DNA of 6,694 nucleotides from NCBI GenBank assembly GCA_943325255.2, contig CALPOS020000116.1, forward strand, positions 1 to 6,694, given 5' to 3'. The stretch is from Sphingobacterium thalpophilum (GTDB lineage Bacteria; Bacteroidota; Bacteroidia; Flavobacteriales; Flavobacteriaceae). A program made the translations under genes and the position numbers. The number at the start of each line of letters is the position of its first letter. The first letter of the stretch is position 1. The notes beneath the pieces are model-generated. The model did no database searches and was not told the origin of the DNA. It was given only the letters and a program-made list of their open reading frames with translations. Positions 4,179-6,694 of the stretch are shown piece by piece.

Positions 4179-5864
4179 TTAAGCACCGTGTTTCCTTTTT
4201 CTCAAATAAGTAAAAAGGAAGCCAAATATAGCTAAAATTACGATTGGAAGCCCGACAGTTATCCCTTGAATGAATGAATACTCTTGGTAGACTTTTTCCT
4301 TATCCATTAAAGGCAAATTGACTTCTTTGCTTCGAATGTTAATAAGTCCATTGTCATCCAGTAGATAATTCACGCAATTCATCAGGAATTCTTTGTTTCC
4401 GTAGAGTTTATTTGTCCATTTATCATAGCCCAATTCTAAAGGATGGAAATTTTTGTCTAATTGATTACGGATGATATCACCGTCCGCAATGACAATCATT
4501 TTATTATTTTTTCCTTCTGATTGAAAAGTTTTTTCAGCAAAAGGCAAAACACGGTTTTTATAGACGGAATTAAATTTTCCTTCCAGCAAAAGTGCCAAAG
4601 GAATGTTTCCTGTGTTTTTGAAATCCGCTTGCTCAGGTCGTTCCGTTACCATATTAAGATTAATATCGATGGGCGATCCGACTAATTTTGAATAAGGAGA
4701 GGATTGCAGTAAGACTGTTTTTTTAATGTCGTTTTTCAACACTTCGATACCGTTGGTGAACTCAAATTTAAGTGCATCGACATTCGACACAATGGGGTTT
4801 TTCCCTGCCGGATAAACCAATGGTGAATAGAACCAAGGATATTGCGTGTATTGTGTGGCGCTGCCTTTTTCACCCGTTGCAAGCGCTATTGGCGTTGCCA
4901 TGACATCTTTGACTAATGTTGGATTGATTCGAAAGCCATATTTAAAGAACTGATCGTTTAGATTTAAGTCGAAAGGATAGGCTAATGTTGCTCCAGCATC
5001 GTTATATAAACTGTCCATTTCGATGTTGACTTGGTCAATGAGCCACAGTGTTTTTCCGCCGTTCATAACAAATTGATCCAGCACTAATTTTTCTTCATCT
5101 GAAAATTTTTCTGTCGGTTTTGCAATGATGGCTAAGTCGTACTTTTTGAGATAGGCTAGACTTTCATTCGGTTTTTTCGCTACAGAATCTAAAGTAAAAG
5201 TGCCAATGAAGTAATTTTCGCGTACTTGCTTGATAAAATCCGCCATTTGTAAATCATGCAATTCGCCATTTCCTTTTATCACAGCGACTTTTTTCTCTTT
5301 TGCTTTTGCAATGGTGTTGAAAGCATTGGCGAAAGCATATTCTAGATGTTGCACTGAACTCACCACTTTTTCTGCAGTTGAGGCGCCCATGATGTTTTTG
5401 AGTAAAGGCACTTTGGTACTTCGACCGTTATAAGTTGCGATAGCCCACGGAAAAACCACTTCTTGCGTTTGCTTGCCTTTGTCTTCGACGGTAACGTTTA
5501 CGGGCGTTAGACCGCGTTCTAAAAACGATTGAATAATGGTGTCACGCTCTTCCTCATTTTCGATGGGGTTGACAAATTGAAAGGTAATATTTTTGTTATA
5601 CGCTTTAAATTCTTCTAGGATTTGTTGCGTTTCGGTTTGCAGTTTTTTGAATTCACCAGGGAATTGTCCTTTTAGGAAAACATCGATTATGAGTGGTTCT
5701 TTGACGTCTTTGAGAATTTCTAAAGAAGTTTTTGAAAGTGTATATCGCTGATCTTGGGTCAAATCGAATCGGTAGAAGAACTGACTTCCGATGCCATTGA
5801 TCAATATTAAAATGGCTAGCGTAAATAGTACGGTTTTGAAGTTTTTGTTGTTGACTGTTACCAT
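4179..5864 (-). CDS. gldG: gliding motility-associated ABC transporter substrate-binding-like protein GldG
   Basis: GldG is the accessory subunit of the GldA-GldF-GldG ABC transporter, which was linked by mutants to gliding in Flavobacterium johnsoniae; the cargo is not known to me. The 561-aa protein has an N-terminal membrane anchor (about 11-29), followed by the typical YRFDLTQDQRYTLSKTS (31-47). A large extracytoplasmic region of the ABC-type auxiliary family comes next (VAVIKGNGELHD from 193; FVMNGGKTLWLID, 255-267). It ends with a C-terminal transmembrane helix (about 533-553) and a basic tail LRKRKHGA. This two-anchor layout is that of GldG. Its ATG overlaps the gldF stop in TAATG, showing translational coupling in one operon. 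No convincing hairpin terminator follows the stop, so some readthrough toward dnaN is possible. Confidence 0.94.
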   Translation of the reverse strand: MVTVNNKNFKTVLFTLAILILINGIGSQFFYRFDLTQDQRYTLSKTSLEILKDVKEPLIIDVFLKGQFPGEFKKLQTETQQILEEFKAYNKNITFQFVNPIENEEERDTIIQSFLERGLTPVNVTVEDKGKQTQEVVFPWAIATYNGRSTKVPLLKNIMGASTAEKVVSSVQHLEYAFANAFNTIAKAKEKKVAVIKGNGELHDLQMADFIKQVRENYFIGTFTLDSVAKKPNESLAYLKKYDLAIIAKPTEKFSDEEKLVLDQFVMNGGKTLWLIDQVNIEMDSLYNDAGATLAYPFDLNLNDQFFKYGFRINPTLVKDVMATPIALATGEKGSATQYTQYPWFYSPLVYPAGKNPIVSNVDALKFEFTNGIEVLKNDIKKTVLLQSSPYSKLVGSPIDINLNMVTERPEQADFKNTGNIPLALLLEGKFNSVYKNRVLPFAEKTFQSEGKNNKMIVIADGDIIRNQLDKNFHPLELGYDKWTNKLYGNKEFLMNCVNYLLDDNGLINIRSKEVNLPLMDKEKVYQEYSFIQGITVGLPIVILAIFGFLFTYLRKRKHGA

Positions 5865-6589
5865 TAGTTTCGAAGCGATTTTAATTTGAAAACAGTGAAA
5901 GACAAAAAGGCAATGGTAATACTGGAAAAATAAATAACATCTCTGGTATCGATAACACCTCGGCTCATACTTTTGAAATGGCTGTTCATGCCCAATGAAG
6001 TAATCGCATTTTCAAAATTGGGGAAATAAGTTGCCAATCCATCGAAGGCGAAGTATAAAAAGAAACACAAGAAAACGGCTAGGATAAACGCTACGATTTG
6101 ATTTTCTGATAGGGTGGATGTAAAAATGCCAATAGCAGCATAAGCCGCAATGACAAATAAAAGTCCAAAATAGGAACCCAATGTACTTCCCAAGTCGATG
6201 TTTCCGACTGGCATTCCGTAGCTATATAAAATATAAACATATAAAATCGTTGGTACTAAAGCGAGTAGGATCAGAATTACGGCTGCCAAAAACTTTCCGT
6301 TGACAATTTGCCAAGTGCTTATTGGTTTAGTAAAAAGAAGTTCTAAAGTGCCTTGTTTTTTCTCATCTGAAAAACTTCGCATGGTCACAGCGGGAATGAG
6401 GAAAAGGAAAACGAGTGGGGCGATGGTGAAAAATGGACTCATATCGGCAAATCCGCTGTTCAATATATTGTAGTCTCCTTCGAAAACCCACAGATACAAA
6501 CTGCAGATTATCAAAAATACGGCGATAACCAAATAACCGATTGGCGCGCCGAAAAAAGATTTTATTTCTTTTAAAAGGATGGCTTTCAT
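5864..6589 (-). CDS. gldF: gliding motility-associated ABC transporter permease GldF
   Basis: An ABC-2 type integral membrane permease that pairs with the ATPase GldA (not in this window) and with GldG, encoded directly downstream. The 241 aa contain six hydrophobic segments at about 17-36, 52-70, 98-123, 138-157, 164-183 and 218-237. Between the second and third lies the family signature MRSFSDEKKQGTLELLFTKPIS (70-91), with R71, E76, G80, T81 and E83 in their usual places. The start MKAILLKEIKSFFGAPIGYL is typical of the family: an amphipathic N-terminus before the first helix. The last base of its stop codon is the first base of gldG. It is preceded by an octamer repeat array that ends 4 nt before the ATG. 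No promoter is visible upstream within the window, so the operon may begin beyond the right edge. Confidence 0.94.
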   Translation of the reverse strand: MKAILLKEIKSFFGAPIGYLVIAVFLIICSLYLWVFEGDYNILNSGFADMSPFFTIAPLVFLFLIPAVTMRSFSDEKKQGTLELLFTKPISTWQIVNGKFLAAVILILLALVPTILYVYILYSYGMPVGNIDLGSTLGSYFGLLFVIAAYAAIGIFTSTLSENQIVAFILAVFLCFFLYFAFDGLATYFPNFENAITSLGMNSHFKSMSRGVIDTRDVIYFSSITIAFLSFTVFKLKSLRN

Positions 6590-6593
6590 TTGT

Positions 6594-6651
6594 TGTTTAT
6601 TCGTTTAATCGTTGATTTGTTAAATCGTTGAATCGTTTAGTTGTTGCATCG
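6594..6651. repeat. octanucleotide tandem array upstream of gldF
   Basis: Units of 8 bp run in register: TGTTTATT (6594), CGTTTAAT (6602), CGTTGATT (6610), TGTTAAAT (6618), CGTTGAAT (6626), CGTTTAGT (6634), TGTTGCAT (6642), then a decayed end. The unit, its orientation and its placement directly before a minus-strand ATG are the same as in the array before dnaN. On the mRNA side it gives an A-rich, G-poor leader ending AACAACAAATG. Confidence 0.8.
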
Positions 6652-6694
6652 TTACGAATCGTAATTCTTAGCTTTTCTTCGGTTAAAGATTGCC
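6652..6694 (-). CDS. possible 3' end of an upstream gene (partial, unidentified)
   Basis: Entering from the right edge on the minus strand, one frame reads AIFNRRKAKNYDS and stops at the TAA at 6654-6652, exactly where the octamer array begins. This is what an ordinary gene followed by an intergenic repeat would look like. A second frame (QSLTEEKLRITIRN..., stop at 6599-6597) is also open and reads through the array to end 7 nt before gldF. The window does not settle which, if either, is real. Either way a same-strand gene upstream of gldF is likely. No family can be named from so few codons. Confidence 0.3.
   Translation of the reverse strand, partial: AIFNRRKAKNYDS

Overview
The window looks like chromosomal DNA from a Flavobacterium-like member of the Bacteroidota. 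Five lines of evidence agree: low G+C; a GldF-GldG gene pair, which is typical of gliding flavobacteria; start codons with A-rich leaders and no strong Shine-Dalgarno sequence; candidate promoters of the Bacteroidota TAnnTTTG type; and short-period repeats (7 and 8 bp) plus a hairpin element of a kind I remember as common between flavobacterial genes. It is mostly an ordinary, intact core-genome segment with no phage, IS or CRISPR machinery.

Layout from left to right. Positions 1-216 are AT-rich and hold two 10-bp direct repeats, a likely mnmE terminator hairpin and possibly the first codons of a gene running off the left edge. mnmE (minus, 217-1623) encodes the tRNA wobble-uridine modification GTPase. 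A 183-bp divergent intergenic region carries likely promoters for mnmE and for a tandem universal stress protein (plus, 1807-2637). The usp gene converges on dnaN (minus, 2694-3812), the DNA polymerase III sliding clamp, and a hairpin terminator for dnaN abuts the usp stop codon. The 366-bp gap 3813-4178 is the most structured stretch: an octamer tandem array next to the dnaN start, a ~130-bp fold-back element with an internal 37-bp duplication, an inverted partner of the octamer array on the far side, and a good candidate promoter just after gldG. gldG (minus, 4179-5864) and gldF (minus, 5864-6589) overlap in TAATG and encode the membrane and periplasmic parts of the ABC transporter linked to gliding. 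A second octamer array precedes gldF, and the last ~40 bp may be the 3' end of another gene on the same strand.

How the parts relate. gldF and gldG are clearly one operon; their ATPase partner GldA is not in the window. dnaN follows on the same strand and may be read from its own promoter, in which case its mRNA would begin with a leader of about 315 nt containing the fold-back element. mnmE and usp are separate, divergently transcribed units. I see no convincing new multi-gene system. The observations most worth following are the nested inverted-repeat architecture before dnaN, the octamer arrays next to two start codons, the heptamer repeat read through inside the MnmE GTPase domain, and the resemblance of the mnmE 3' end to a known integration site.
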